From assembly GCA_021837545.1 (NCBI GenBank), contig JAKBFR010000012.1, positions 1 to 35,994 of the forward strand: a DNA stretch of 35,994 bases. Reading direction: 5' to 3'. The position numbers and the translations under genes were made by a program. The notes beneath the pieces are model-generated. The model saw nothing but the letters and a program-made list of their open reading frames with translations. It made no database searches and was not told the DNA's origin. Of the stretch, positions 24,994 through 33,491 are shown one piece after another. This stretch comes from Bacillota bacterium. GTDB taxonomy: Bacteria > Bacillota_A > Clostridia > Clostridiales > Clostridiaceae. Position 1 is the stretch's first letter, and every line of letters starts with the position of its first letter.

Positions 24994-26613
24994 ATGAAAA
25001 AAGGTATCGCTGCTTCTAAGGGATATGCAATAGGAACAGTATTTTTACAAGAAAACGAAGAAATAGTTATAAATGACGCAAAAATTGCAGATATAGGTGC
25101 AGAAAAAGAAAAGATGCAAAAGGCATTAGATGATTCTAAAGCACAATTAGAGATTATTAAAGTTAAAGCAGAAAAAGAAATGGGTGCAGAAAAAGCAGAT
25201 GTATTTGAAGCACACATTACATTATTAGATGATCCAGAATTTACTGGAGCAATGATAGGTGAAATTGAAAATAACAGCTTAAATGGCTTAAAAGCAATTG
25301 AAAGTGTAACAAATTCTTTTGTTGCTATATTTGAATCAATGGATAATGAATACATGAGAGAAAGAGCTGCTGATATCAAAGACGTATCTAAGAGAATACT
25401 ATCAAATTTTGCAGGTAAAGGCGGAGATTCTTTCGCAATAACTGAAAATAATACAATAGTTGTAGCTCATGACTTAACTCCATCTGACACAGCAGGATTA
25501 GATAGGAATAAGGTTGTAGGATTTATTACAAATATTGGTGGAAGAACTTCACATGCAGCTATAATGGCTAGAACTCTAGAAATTCCAGCTGTACTTGGAT
25601 TAGGTGATATAACTTCATGTGTTAAAACTGGAGATATGATTATACTTGATGGATTAACTGGAGATGTAATTATAAATCCTTCAGAAGAAGTAGTAGCAGA
25701 ATATAAAGCTAAAAAAGAAAAATTCCAAGCTGAACAAGAAGAATTAAAGAAATTGATAGAAGTTAAAACAACTACTAAATCAGGTAGAAGAATTGAAGTT
25801 TGTGGAAATATCGGTCAACCAGAAGATGTTCTTGGAGTTTTAGCAAATGGTGGAGATGGTGTTGGATTATTTAGAACAGAGTTCTTATACATGGATAGAG
25901 ATAGTGCTCCAACAGAAGATGAACAATTTGAAAGTTATAAATTTGTTCTTGAAAAAACGGCTGGTAAGCAAGTTGTTATAAGAACATTAGATATCGGTGG
26001 AGATAAGACTCTTCCATATTTACCATTACCAGAAGAAATGAATCCATTCTTAGGTTACAGAGCAATAAGACTTTGCCTAGATAGAAAAGATATATTTAAG
26101 GTTCAATTAAGAGCATTACTTAGAGCTTCTATTTATGGAAACCTTGCGGTTATGTTCCCAATGATTTCAGGATTAGAAGAATTCCAACAAGCAATAGAAG
26201 TTGTTAATGAATGTAAAGCTGAATTAAAAGCTGAAGGTAAAGAATATTCAGAAACTATACAATGGGGTATTATGGTTGAAATTCCAGCAGCTGCAGTTTA
26301 TGCTGATGAATTAGCTAAACATGTTGATTTCTTCTCTATTGGAACAAATGACTTAATCCAATATACTTTAGCTGCTGATAGAATGAGCGAAAAAGTTTCA
26401 TATCTTTATAATCCAATGCACCCAGCTGTGCTTAGATTAATAAAGATGACTATAGATGGAGCTCATAAGCATGGTAAATGGGTTGGAATGTGTGGAGAAA
26501 TGGCTGGAGATGAAGCTGCTATCCCTACATTAATTGAATATGGGTTAGATGAATTCTCAATGAGTGCTTCATCGATATTAAATGCTAAGAAAATAATGTT
26601 AGAACAAGAATAA
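24994..26613 (+). CDS. ptsI: Phosphoenolpyruvate-protein phosphotransferase (PTS enzyme I)
   Basis: The general first enzyme of the sugar phosphotransferase system, moving phosphate from PEP to HPr in the cytosol. It has 539 residues, normal for the family. The N-terminal HPr-binding and phospho-His domain has H187 in GGRTSHAAIMAR. The PEP-binding barrel has VGLFRTEFLYMDR, RTLDIGGDKTLPYLP and the C-terminal MCGEMAGD. Preceded by AAGGAGGAG. The HPr gene ptsH is not next to it, as is usual in clostridia. Codon use is that of a highly expressed gene. Confidence 0.97.
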   Translation: MKKGIAASKGYAIGTVFLQENEEIVINDAKIADIGAEKEKMQKALDDSKAQLEIIKVKAEKEMGAEKADVFEAHITLLDDPEFTGAMIGEIENNSLNGLKAIESVTNSFVAIFESMDNEYMRERAADIKDVSKRILSNFAGKGGDSFAITENNTIVVAHDLTPSDTAGLDRNKVVGFITNIGGRTSHAAIMARTLEIPAVLGLGDITSCVKTGDMIILDGLTGDVIINPSEEVVAEYKAKKEKFQAEQEELKKLIEVKTTTKSGRRIEVCGNIGQPEDVLGVLANGGDGVGLFRTEFLYMDRDSAPTEDEQFESYKFVLEKTAGKQVVIRTLDIGGDKTLPYLPLPEEMNPFLGYRAIRLCLDRKDIFKVQLRALLRASIYGNLAVMFPMISGLEEFQQAIEVVNECKAELKAEGKEYSETIQWGIMVEIPAAAVYADELAKHVDFFSIGTNDLIQYTLAADRMSEKVSYLYNPMHPAVLRLIKMTIDGAHKHGKWVGMCGEMAGDEAAIPTLIEYGLDEFSMSASSILNAKKIMLEQE

Positions 26614-26645
26614 ACATAAGAATTTTTATATAAGTCATATTAAAG

Positions 26646-26691
26646 AAAATAACAAGCCAAAGAGGCGCATTTATATTTGGCTTGTTATTTT
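26646..26691 (+). terminator. Terminator after ptsI
   Basis: A perfect 16-bp stem, AAAATAACAAGCCAAA (26646-26661) with 26676-26691, loop of 14. The A-run on the left and T-run on the right let it work in both directions. Confidence 0.85.
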
Positions 26692-26715
26692 AAAAAAAAT
26701 GTACCTAAAGTTGAG

Positions 26716-26745
26716 CTGTCTCAAAATTATTTGAGGCAGTTTTTT
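26716..26745 (+). terminator. Second terminator after ptsI
   Basis: CTGTCTCAAA (26716-26725) pairs with TTTGAGGCAG (26730-26739), one G-U pair, loop ATTA, followed by TTTTTT. A typical intrinsic terminator. The word GCTGTCTCAAAA also resembles terminal repeats of some insertion sequences. Confidence 0.8.
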
Positions 26746-26890
26746 CGTTTCTAGACAATTTTAAGAAAAGTAAAATTAAGTTGAGGAATTATAATTGTTT
26801 TTATTTAAATATTAAATTGGAAGGATTATAGAAGATATAATATACTATAGATAAGAAATACTTGATTTTAACAGTAATAAGGGGATATTT

Positions 26891-28183
26891 ATGAATAAAA
26901 AAGCTGAAAAGGCTTATGCCAAAGCTATGGATTATTATGAAGAGGGAAAAATTAATAAGGCACTAGAAATATGTGAAGAGGTACTATTAGAGGGACTAGA
27001 CAATCCAGTTGTATTAAATTTTAAAGGTTTATTATTATATCAAAAAGGAAACTTAAATGAGGCAATTACAGTATGGAAAATAAATGAAGATTTTAATAAT
27101 GATGATATTGCAAAAAATTATATAAAAGATGCTATAGCTGATGAAAAGCGATTAGATTTATATATACAAGGGGAACAAGAATTAAAACAATTTAAAATAG
27201 ATAAGGCACTTGAATTATTTAAGATATGTTCAGAAAGTGATTTTAATGCAATTAAAGTAAATACAGGAATTGCCATATGTTATCAAAAAAAAGGTGACTT
27301 ATATAAAGCTAAAGAATATGTAGATAAGGCTTTGAGCATAGATCAAAATGCAATTACAGCTAAAATTATTAAAAAGGAATTAAAAGAAGATGGTGTAGAT
27401 TTAGACTCTCAAGATTCTTCGAAAGGCTTTTTGATAGGAATAACAATTTTATTTTTAGTTTTGGCAATTGTTGCTGGTGGATATTTAATTATGTCAAAAG
27501 TTAAGGTGAAGAATTTAGCTAATAATATAGTAGAAACAAAAACCAATAAACTTCTAGAAGAAAAAAGTAGTACAGTAGATGACAACAAAGAAACTGAAGT
27601 TCAAGAAACATCAGAAGCAAGTTCAGAGACTACTTCAGAAGAAATAGTTAAAAAAGATCCTAAAAATACAAATTTTGATAAAAATAAGTTAAAAACATTA
27701 ATGGAAAGTAACGATTTAGCTGGAGTGTATGAACAATTAAAAAATATTAAAGCAGAATCAATAAGCAGTGAAGATACTGAAGTATATAATAACGCTGTCA
27801 ATTTAATGAAAAGTGAAGGAGTATCAAAATTCTATGAATATGGCTTGTGGTATTTTAATCAAAGTAATTATTCAGATGCTCGAATTTCATTTGATAAAGC
27901 ATATACATATTGTGAAGGAAATAGCCTAAAAGAACATATTGTTTTTTATAGAGCAAGTACTACATACAAACAACAAGATAATCAAACTGCATTAGCACAA
28001 TACGAGGAGTATTATAATCAATATCCTAAGGGTATTTATGTTCAAGAAGTACTATATCAATTAACATTATTAAGTAAGTCCATGGATAAGGAAAAAAGTA
28101 AAACTTATGCAAATACATTAATAAATAATTTTCCTAATTCAATTTATATAAATGATAATATTGTAAGTATATTAAGAAGTTAA
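26891..28183 (+). CDS. Membrane-spanning TPR-repeat protein
   Basis: A 430-residue protein in three parts: N-terminal TPR-like repeats (about 5-165, including ALEICEEVLLEGLDNPVVLNFKG and AKEYVDKALSIDQNA), one membrane helix (about 179-201), then a Ser/Thr/Glu-rich linker and a second helical-repeat region (about 255-430) containing FYEYGLWYFNQSNYSDARI. With no signal peptide, the first repeats should be cytoplasmic and the second set outside, so the protein could link inner and outer partners. The C-terminal part resembles TPR regions of cell-envelope proteins. A possible promoter (TTGGAA 26817, TATACT 26841) lies upstream, and AAGGGGAT precedes ATG 26891. Function unknown. Confidence 0.8.
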   Translation: MNKKAEKAYAKAMDYYEEGKINKALEICEEVLLEGLDNPVVLNFKGLLLYQKGNLNEAITVWKINEDFNNDDIAKNYIKDAIADEKRLDLYIQGEQELKQFKIDKALELFKICSESDFNAIKVNTGIAICYQKKGDLYKAKEYVDKALSIDQNAITAKIIKKELKEDGVDLDSQDSSKGFLIGITILFLVLAIVAGGYLIMSKVKVKNLANNIVETKTNKLLEEKSSTVDDNKETEVQETSEASSETTSEEIVKKDPKNTNFDKNKLKTLMESNDLAGVYEQLKNIKAESISSEDTEVYNNAVNLMKSEGVSKFYEYGLWYFNQSNYSDARISFDKAYTYCEGNSLKEHIVFYRASTTYKQQDNQTALAQYEEYYNQYPKGIYVQEVLYQLTLLSKSMDKEKSKTYANTLINNFPNSIYINDNIVSILRS

Positions 28184-28229
28184 ATAATCACTTTTATTTA
28201 TGAAATTATATCTAGAAACATTCAAAAAA

Positions 28230-28281
28230 AATAGCAAGATAGTATGAAATCTAATTTATGGCATACTGTCTTGTTATTTTC
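28230..28281 (+). terminator. Terminator after the TPR gene
   Basis: A 17-bp stem with two G-U pairs: 28230-28246 (AATAGCAAGATAGTATG) with 28262-28278, followed by TTCG and TTT. Its left flank (ACATTCAA at 28218-28225 and the A-run) resembles the hairpin elements at 28646 and 29473. Confidence 0.8.
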
Positions 28282-28340
28282 GTTTATATATATTAAAGTA
28301 AAAAAGCAATATCACTATATTAATTTAGATATTAGGATAA

Positions 28341-28582
28341 GATATATACAGACAAGTTGAGTTTGCAATTAATGAAGAAAATACTCCTATAGAAGAAGCA
28401 ATTAAAGTCATTACTCCAAATGTAGCTGAAATATTAAAGTTTAAGGATAAAGAACAATAGAGTGTGGAAAATATGAAAATTTGGTTATGGTAGATGAAAA
28501 TTCTTTGGAGATAGATATGGTTTTTGTTCAAGGAAATAAGATAGTTGAAGATGGGAAAACTATTATAAAAGAGATTTATTAA
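28341..28582 (+). pseudogene. iadA: 3' remnant of an isoaspartyl dipeptidase (amidohydrolase) gene, frameshifted
   Basis: A decayed C-terminal fragment. Frame one from 28341 reads RQVEFAINEENTPIEEAIKV then ITPNVAEILKF and stops at 28458-28460. The adjacent frame continues from about 28457 as IECGKYENLVMVDENSLEID, then MVFVQGNKIVEDGKTI, stopping at 28580-28582. Together these match the C-terminal pattern of amidohydrolases of the beta-aspartyl-peptidase (IadA) type (an ALKVITSNPA-like segment, then a G-ADLVVLD-like segment and a V-KGKLMVKDG-like segment). A one-base loss near 28455 explains the shift. The N-terminal catalytic part is missing entirely and there is no start signal. Other amidohydrolases share this tail, so the exact family is less certain than the decay. 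Confidence 0.72.
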
Positions 28583-28645
28583 TTATAAAATTAAAAAAGC
28601 GTTATATCAAAAAATATTTTAATTAACCGCTATATCTTATTTTAC

Positions 28646-28722
28646 ATTAAGCACATTCAACAAAATTGCAAGTCAAAATATATATCATATCTTTGACTTG
28701 TAATTTTTCACATGTGCCTAAT
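28646..28722. repeat. 77-base palindromic hairpin element (also likely terminator)
   Basis: Ends form an inverted repeat: ATTAAGCACAT at 28646-28656 and ATGTGCCTAAT at 28712-28722. Inside, AAAATTGCAAGTCAAA (28662-28677) pairs with 28692-28707 with one G-U pair. The element sits just beyond the 3' end of the reverse-strand hydrolase gene and can terminate transcription from both sides. Its left half recurs at 29473-29508. Confidence 0.7.
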
Positions 28723-28730
28723 GTTTTAAA

Positions 28731-29339
28731 TTAATCTTTTACTTTAAAAAAAGTATGATGCCCTATAATCGTTTGATTGATTTTCTGTGTTTCCTTCATC
28801 CAATTACATGTTGCTATAGTTGGGTTATAGAAAAACAAAGCATCGTTTGTTGGGTCAGCACCTCTAATTGCGTCGTATACTGCATTATAGCAATCTTGAT
28901 TTGCAGTAGCATTTATTTTACTATTTTTAACACAAGAAAAAGCATTTTTTTGGAATATAACTTCCTGTATAGTATTTGGGAAATGAGGATCAATAGTACG
29001 ATTTAATACCACAGAAGCTACAGCTACTTTTCCAGCATATGGCTCACCAATACTTTCAGCAGAAACAAGTTTTGCCATTAAAGCTATATCTTCGCCCGTT
29101 ATATATAATTGTTGAGTAGAATGATTAAAAACTTCTAAAATCTCATCATGTTTTTCATTAGATTGTGAAGTATATTCTATATTAGTATTTGAATAATTTT
29201 CATTAATTTCTTGTCTTAAAGAAACACTCTTAGTTTCACCGTATGTTTCGTTTAAAGCTACGGCAAAAGCTGGATTAATATTAATAACGGAAAGATATAG
29301 TATTAAAGCAATTACAAAAATACTACATATCTTTTTCAT
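28731..29339 (-). CDS. Secreted SleB/CwlJ-family cell wall hydrolase
   Basis: A 202-residue exported protein. The signal peptide covers residues 1-26 (hydrophobic core, cleavage after AFA). A polar linker runs to about 78 and a Hydrolase_2 domain from about 82 to 200. The catalytic Glu is E95 in LMAKLVSAESIGEPYAGKVA; VASVVLNR and AFSCV are also typical. Family members are lytic transglycosylase-like enzymes acting on spore cortex or vegetative wall. There is no PG_binding_1 domain, so it is shorter than SleB, and a CwlJ- or YkvT-like role is possible. AAGGAGGT lies six bases before the ATG. It is transcribed alone, opposite to its neighbours. Confidence 0.88.
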   Translation of the reverse strand: MKKICSIFVIALILYLSVININPAFAVALNETYGETKSVSLRQEINENYSNTNIEYTSQSNEKHDEILEVFNHSTQQLYITGEDIALMAKLVSAESIGEPYAGKVAVASVVLNRTIDPHFPNTIQEVIFQKNAFSCVKNSKINATANQDCYNAVYDAIRGADPTNDALFFYNPTIATCNWMKETQKINQTIIGHHTFFKVKD

Positions 29340-29472
29340 AAAAAACCTCCTTCAGTCTAGTGCAACAAATAATATTATTACCAAACAAAGTAATTATATA
29401 CACTATTTATTTGTATAATCTTTTATAGGGTTTTCTAACCATTTAAAATATAATGGATAATAATTAATTAAG

Positions 29473-29508
29473 ATTAGGCACATTCAAAAAACTAATAAGT
29501 CAGTATAT
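29473..29508. repeat. Partial copy of the hairpin element
   Basis: ATTAGGCACATTCAA, an A-run and AAGTCA followed by TATAT match the left half of the element at 28646-28684 in the same orientation (the 10-base word GCACATTCAA is identical). No right half follows. The two copies flank the SleB/CwlJ-type gene. Confidence 0.55.
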
Positions 29509-29624
29509 CTTAATAAAAAATTATTATAAAAATAATAGAAAAGTAATAAAATAATAATTGTCTCTGTATCTAAGAACACAGTATTTGTTGTATAATTTTA
29601 ATTAAGAGAAAAGAGGTGGAAAAT

Positions 29625-30476
29625 TTGCGTGAACTTTTATCAATGTTAGGAACAAGCTTTTCTAATATGTCATTATGGTCTATATTAGATATTTTAGTAG
29701 TATCATACATATTTTATAAAGTGTATATTTTAATAAGAGAAACAAGAGCAGAACAATTATTAAAAGGGATAGCACTAATTATAGTCCTTATTCCAATTAG
29801 TTATTTATTAAGATTAGATATGTTATATTTTATATTAAATAAGACATTAACTATCGGGGTATTATCTGTAATTATTATTTTTCAACCTGAGATTAGAAGG
29901 GCGTTAGAACATTTAGGAAGAAGCGCTTTTGATGATAAGCATTATCCTAATAATAAAGAAGAATTAGATATAACTATTAGTGAAATTGCAATTTCCGTTC
30001 AAAATTTAGCGGAGACTAGAACGGGAGCATTAATTGTAATAGAACAAAGTACAGGTCTTAATGAATTGATTGGTGCCGGTACATTATTAGATGCAAATGT
30101 AACGTCAAATCTTTTGGAAAATATATTTGTAGTGAATACTCCACTTCATGATGGAGCAACAATAATAAGAAATAATAGAATTTTAGCGTCAGGTTGTGTT
30201 CTACCACTAACTGATAATAATACAATTAATAAAAAACTGGGGACTAGACATAGAGCTGCAATAGGATTATCAGAAGTATCAGATGCATTAATCATAATTG
30301 TATCAGAAGAAACAGGTGTTGTATCATTAGCTGTGAACGGAAGAATAACAAGAGGTTATGACAAGGAAAAATTACGAAATATATTAACTAAAATAATAGA
30401 AAATAGAAATGAGAAAAAAGTAAAAACAGCAGGGGAGAAGGTGAAGTCATGGATAAAAGTGAAAACAGAACGTTAA
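29625..30476 (+). CDS. cdaA: Diadenylate cyclase CdaA
   Basis: Makes cyclic di-AMP from two ATP at the membrane; this messenger controls potassium and osmolyte uptake and wall homeostasis. Starting at TTG 29625, which follows AGAGGTGG by five bases, it has 283 residues; GTG 29616 overlaps that site and would add three residues. Three membrane helices lie at about 17-36, 45-62 and 67-86. The DAC domain follows with the catalytic DGA (176-178) and RHR (208-210) motifs. It overlaps cdaR by 28 bases. A TATAAT at 29591-29596 upstream may be its -10, but a matching -35 is not clear. Confidence 0.95.
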   Translation: MRELLSMLGTSFSNMSLWSILDILVVSYIFYKVYILIRETRAEQLLKGIALIIVLIPISYLLRLDMLYFILNKTLTIGVLSVIIIFQPEIRRALEHLGRSAFDDKHYPNNKEELDITISEIAISVQNLAETRTGALIVIEQSTGLNELIGAGTLLDANVTSNLLENIFVVNTPLHDGATIIRNNRILASGCVLPLTDNNTINKKLGTRHRAAIGLSEVSDALIIIVSEETGVVSLAVNGRITRGYDKEKLRNILTKIIENRNEKKVKTAGEKVKSWIKVKTER

Positions 30477-31669
30477 TTGTTAAGGTTATTTGTATACTGT
30501 TATCGTTTGGTTTATGGCTATATGTCTCCAATGTTGAAAATCCACTTAGGACTTATGACTTAAAGAATATTCCAGTAGAATTAATCAATGAGAATTCTTT
30601 AACTGACTCTAAATTTGCAATTGCAAATAAACAACAATTTACAGTAGATTTAAAACTGGAAGGTTCATCAAGTGAAGTGGTAAATGTTAAAAAGGAAGAT
30701 TTTAGGGTTATAGCTGATATGTCATCTTATGCATTGAAAAATGGAGAAAATACTATACCAGTTCAAATAGTAAGTTATCCTCCCAATATTGATATTAAAA
30801 ATAATGGTTTTTTAGGAATAAAGGTTAACTTGGAGGAATTAGTTAAAAAGGACATTGCAATAAAATCAAACGTAAAAGTTACTTATAAAGAACATATTTA
30901 TGAAAAGGAACAAACAATAAGCCCGAAGACAGTAACTGTAACAGGTGGAAAGAGTTCTGTTGAAAAAATTAGTGAAGCTATTTTACCTGGAGAAGAAAAA
31001 GATATAGATAAAAATACGGAAAGTGAATATGGTATAAAATTTGTGGATTCATCCGGAAATGAAGTTAAAGATATTAAATCAGATAGTGAAACTGCAAAAT
31101 TATCAATTGTAGTAACTAATGGGAAGATTATACCTATAAATTTAAAAACTAAAGGGACTATTTCACAAGGATTTGTATTAGAAGGTTATGAACTAAGTGA
31201 AAATAATGTAAATATATTAGGAGACAGTCAAAACTTAGATAAAATAGAATCAATAGATACTGAAGTTGTGGACTTATCATCGCTACAGCCAGATAGTGAA
31301 ATGGAAGTTAAACTTAATTTACCAGAAGGTATTTCAGTTGAAAATCGAGAAAATACTATTAAGGTTAAGTTTAAAGTAATAAAAGAAGAAACCACAACTA
31401 AAAGTGTAGTATGTAATGTACAGTATAAAAATTTAAATGAAGCATTTTTATTAGATTCGTCAAATTTAACAACAAATATTATAGTAACAGGTAGTCAAAC
31501 AGATTTAGATGAGATAAGTTCCAAAAATATAAATGTTATATTAGATTTAGCTAATGTAAAAGAGGAAGGAACGTTTAATTATACGCCACAGGCAACGCTT
31601 GTTAATGGAAATAATATAATAATATCAGATGTTGGAAGTGTTAATATAGTGGTTAAAAAGAAAAGTTAG
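30449..31669 (+). CDS. cdaR: CdaA regulatory protein CdaR (YbbR-domain)
   Basis: A 406-residue membrane-anchored partner that modulates CdaA activity. One N-terminal helix (about 8-25, IVKVICILLSFGLWLYV) is followed by extracytoplasmic YbbR repeats, approximately 40-125, 130-215, 220-305 and 315-400; recurring features are a beta-rich run and PKTVTVTG- or NVNILG-like turns. ATG 30449 follows GGGGAGAAGGTG and lies inside the end of cdaA, so expression is coupled. In many Firmicutes glmM comes next; here a terminator does. Confidence 0.92.
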   Translation: MDKSENRTLIVKVICILLSFGLWLYVSNVENPLRTYDLKNIPVELINENSLTDSKFAIANKQQFTVDLKLEGSSSEVVNVKKEDFRVIADMSSYALKNGENTIPVQIVSYPPNIDIKNNGFLGIKVNLEELVKKDIAIKSNVKVTYKEHIYEKEQTISPKTVTVTGGKSSVEKISEAILPGEEKDIDKNTESEYGIKFVDSSGNEVKDIKSDSETAKLSIVVTNGKIIPINLKTKGTISQGFVLEGYELSENNVNILGDSQNLDKIESIDTEVVDLSSLQPDSEMEVKLNLPEGISVENRENTIKVKFKVIKEETTTKSVVCNVQYKNLNEAFLLDSSNLTTNIIVTGSQTDLDEISSKNINVILDLANVKEEGTFNYTPQATLVNGNNIIISDVGSVNIVVKKKS

Positions 31670-31680
31670 GGATATGAAAT

Positions 31681-31720
31681 AAAATAACCACCGTATTGAT
31701 GACAATACGGTGGTTATTTT
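31681..31720 (+). terminator. Terminator after cdaA-cdaR
   Basis: A perfect 17-bp stem, AAAATAACCACCGTATT (31681-31697) with 31704-31720, six-base loop GATGAC, ending in TTTT. It is GC-rich at its core and probably bidirectional. Confidence 0.9.
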
Positions 31721-31721
31721 G

Positions 31722-31730
31722 TGATATAAT
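31722..31730 (+). promoter_or_regulatory. Candidate extended -10 promoter for the FAD-protein gene
   Basis: TGATATAAT, an extended -10 (TGn plus perfect TATAAT), directly after the cdaR terminator and 108 bases before the next start codon. No good -35 is seen; it would fall in the terminator stem. Confidence 0.45.
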
Positions 31731-31837
31731 TTTTTTAGATTAGTTTAAAATAATTTGATATGGTAATAAATAGTATACAAAGGTTAAGAAAATAAAATTA
31801 AAAAATAGTATTATTTGAAGGGATAGGGTGAAAAGCT

Positions 31838-33454
31838 TTGGCTATAAGAATAAATAATATAAATTTAAGTATAGATGATGATTTGGATGCTTTAGAAAAT
31901 AAGGTATGCAAAAAATTAAATATATCTAAAGAAAATATTAATAAGTTGAATATAATAAAGAAAAGTATAGATGCGAGAAAAAAGAATGATATAAAATTTA
32001 ATTATTCTGTTGATATAATTTGTGATCAAGAGGAAAATATACTTTCCAAGATACATGATAAAGATACAAAAATTGAAGAAATTAAAGAAGTTGAACTAAT
32101 AAAAAAAGGAACACAAGAACTTAAATGTAGGCCTGTAGTGGTGGGATTTGGTCCATCAGGAATTTTTGCAGCATTAACTTTAGCAAGACAGGGTTATAAA
32201 CCGATTGTGTATGAACGTGGAGAAGATGTGGATAGTAGAACACAAACTGTGGAAAAGTTTTGGAATAGTGGGGAATTAAATATTGAATCAAATGTTCAAT
32301 TTGGTGAAGGAGGAGCGGGTACATTTTCTGATGGAAAGTTAACCACAAGAATTAAAGACCACAGATGTACATTTGTATTAGATGAATTAATAAAGGCAGG
32401 AGCTCCACCAGAAATTAAATATGAAAGTAAGGCTCATGTAGGAACTGATCTTTTAAAGGATGTAGTTAAGAATATAAGAGAAGAGATAAAAAGTCTTGGA
32501 GGAGAAGTTAATTTTAACTCTAAATTAGAGAAGATAACACATGAAGAGGGTAAATTAAAAAGTATAATTGTTAATGGACAAGAAATTCCATGTATAGCTT
32601 TAGTGCTTGCCATAGGACATAGTTCAAGAGATACATATGAGATGTTATGCAAAGAAAAAGTTTCTATGGAAGCTAAGGCATTTGCTATAGGAGTAAGAAT
32701 TGAGCATCCTCAAGAATTGATAAATATTAGTCAATATGGATCTAATCATAAACATCCTAGATTGCATGCTGCTGACTATAGATTAACGTATCAAAGTGAG
32801 AGATTAAAAAGAGGCATATATTCATTTTGTATGTGCCCTGGTGGAGTAGTAGTTGCAGCAGCATCAGAAGATGGAAGACTTGTATCTAACGGGATGAGTT
32901 ATCATGCACGAGATTTTGAAAATGCAAATTCTGCATTAGTAGTAACTGTTTCACCAGAAGATTTTGAAGGAGATTCACCTCTAAGAGGAATGGAATTCCA
33001 AAGGCATTATGAAGGCTTAGCATTTAAATTAGGTGGAGGCAATTATAAAGCACCAGTACAATTAGTAGGAGATTTTATGAAAGACAGACCATCAACTAAA
33101 TTAGGAAAGGTCACTCCAAGTTATACTGCAGGATATGAATTTAAAGAATTAAAGAATTGTTTACCAAAGTATGTTATAGAGGCACTTAAAGAAGGAATTG
33201 AAAGTTTTGATAAGAAAATAAAAGGATATGCAAGGGAGGATGCAGTGTTAACCGGTATAGAAACTAGAACATCAGCACCAGTTAGAATTCATAGAGACAA
33301 GACTCTCGAGAGCGTAAATGTATGCGGACTTTATCCAGCAGGAGAAGGTGCAGGATTTGCTGGAGGAATAATTTCAGCATCAGTTGATGGAATAAAGGTT
33401 GCTGAGCATATAATTGAAAAATTTGATTTACCTAAGGCATGTGAAACAAAATAA
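31838..33454 (+). CDS. FAD-dependent oxidoreductase of the COG2509 type
   Basis: A 538-residue flavoprotein. Residues 1-95 form a small N-terminal domain with alternating charge. The FAD-binding Rossmann fold starts at VVVGFGPSGIFAALTLARQG (GFGPSG at 103-108) with an acidic end to strand two (VYERGEDVDSR), then FGEGGAGTFSDGKL. The C-terminal FAD contact is YPAGEGAGFAGGIISASVDG. The family is widespread in Firmicutes but its substrate is not known. TTG 31838 follows AGGGTGA by six bases. It stands alone between two terminators. Confidence 0.88.
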   Translation: MAIRINNINLSIDDDLDALENKVCKKLNISKENINKLNIIKKSIDARKKNDIKFNYSVDIICDQEENILSKIHDKDTKIEEIKEVELIKKGTQELKCRPVVVGFGPSGIFAALTLARQGYKPIVYERGEDVDSRTQTVEKFWNSGELNIESNVQFGEGGAGTFSDGKLTTRIKDHRCTFVLDELIKAGAPPEIKYESKAHVGTDLLKDVVKNIREEIKSLGGEVNFNSKLEKITHEEGKLKSIIVNGQEIPCIALVLAIGHSSRDTYEMLCKEKVSMEAKAFAIGVRIEHPQELINISQYGSNHKHPRLHAADYRLTYQSERLKRGIYSFCMCPGGVVVAAASEDGRLVSNGMSYHARDFENANSALVVTVSPEDFEGDSPLRGMEFQRHYEGLAFKLGGGNYKAPVQLVGDFMKDRPSTKLGKVTPSYTAGYEFKELKNCLPKYVIEALKEGIESFDKKIKGYAREDAVLTGIETRTSAPVRIHRDKTLESVNVCGLYPAGEGAGFAGGIISASVDGIKVAEHIIEKFDLPKACETK

Positions 33455-33491
33455 CAAGTTACAGATTCAAAGTTATTAAAAAGGGGGAGGT

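Noticed and set aside
24975..25379. 134-codon reverse-strand frame over the start of ptsI
   Set aside because: Covers the ptsI ribosome-binding site and conserved N-terminal coding sequence; no independent signals.
28755..29006. 83-codon forward frame opposite the wall hydrolase gene
   Set aside because: Antisense to a gene with clear signal peptide and catalytic motif; cysteine- and isoleucine-rich translation with no family resemblance.
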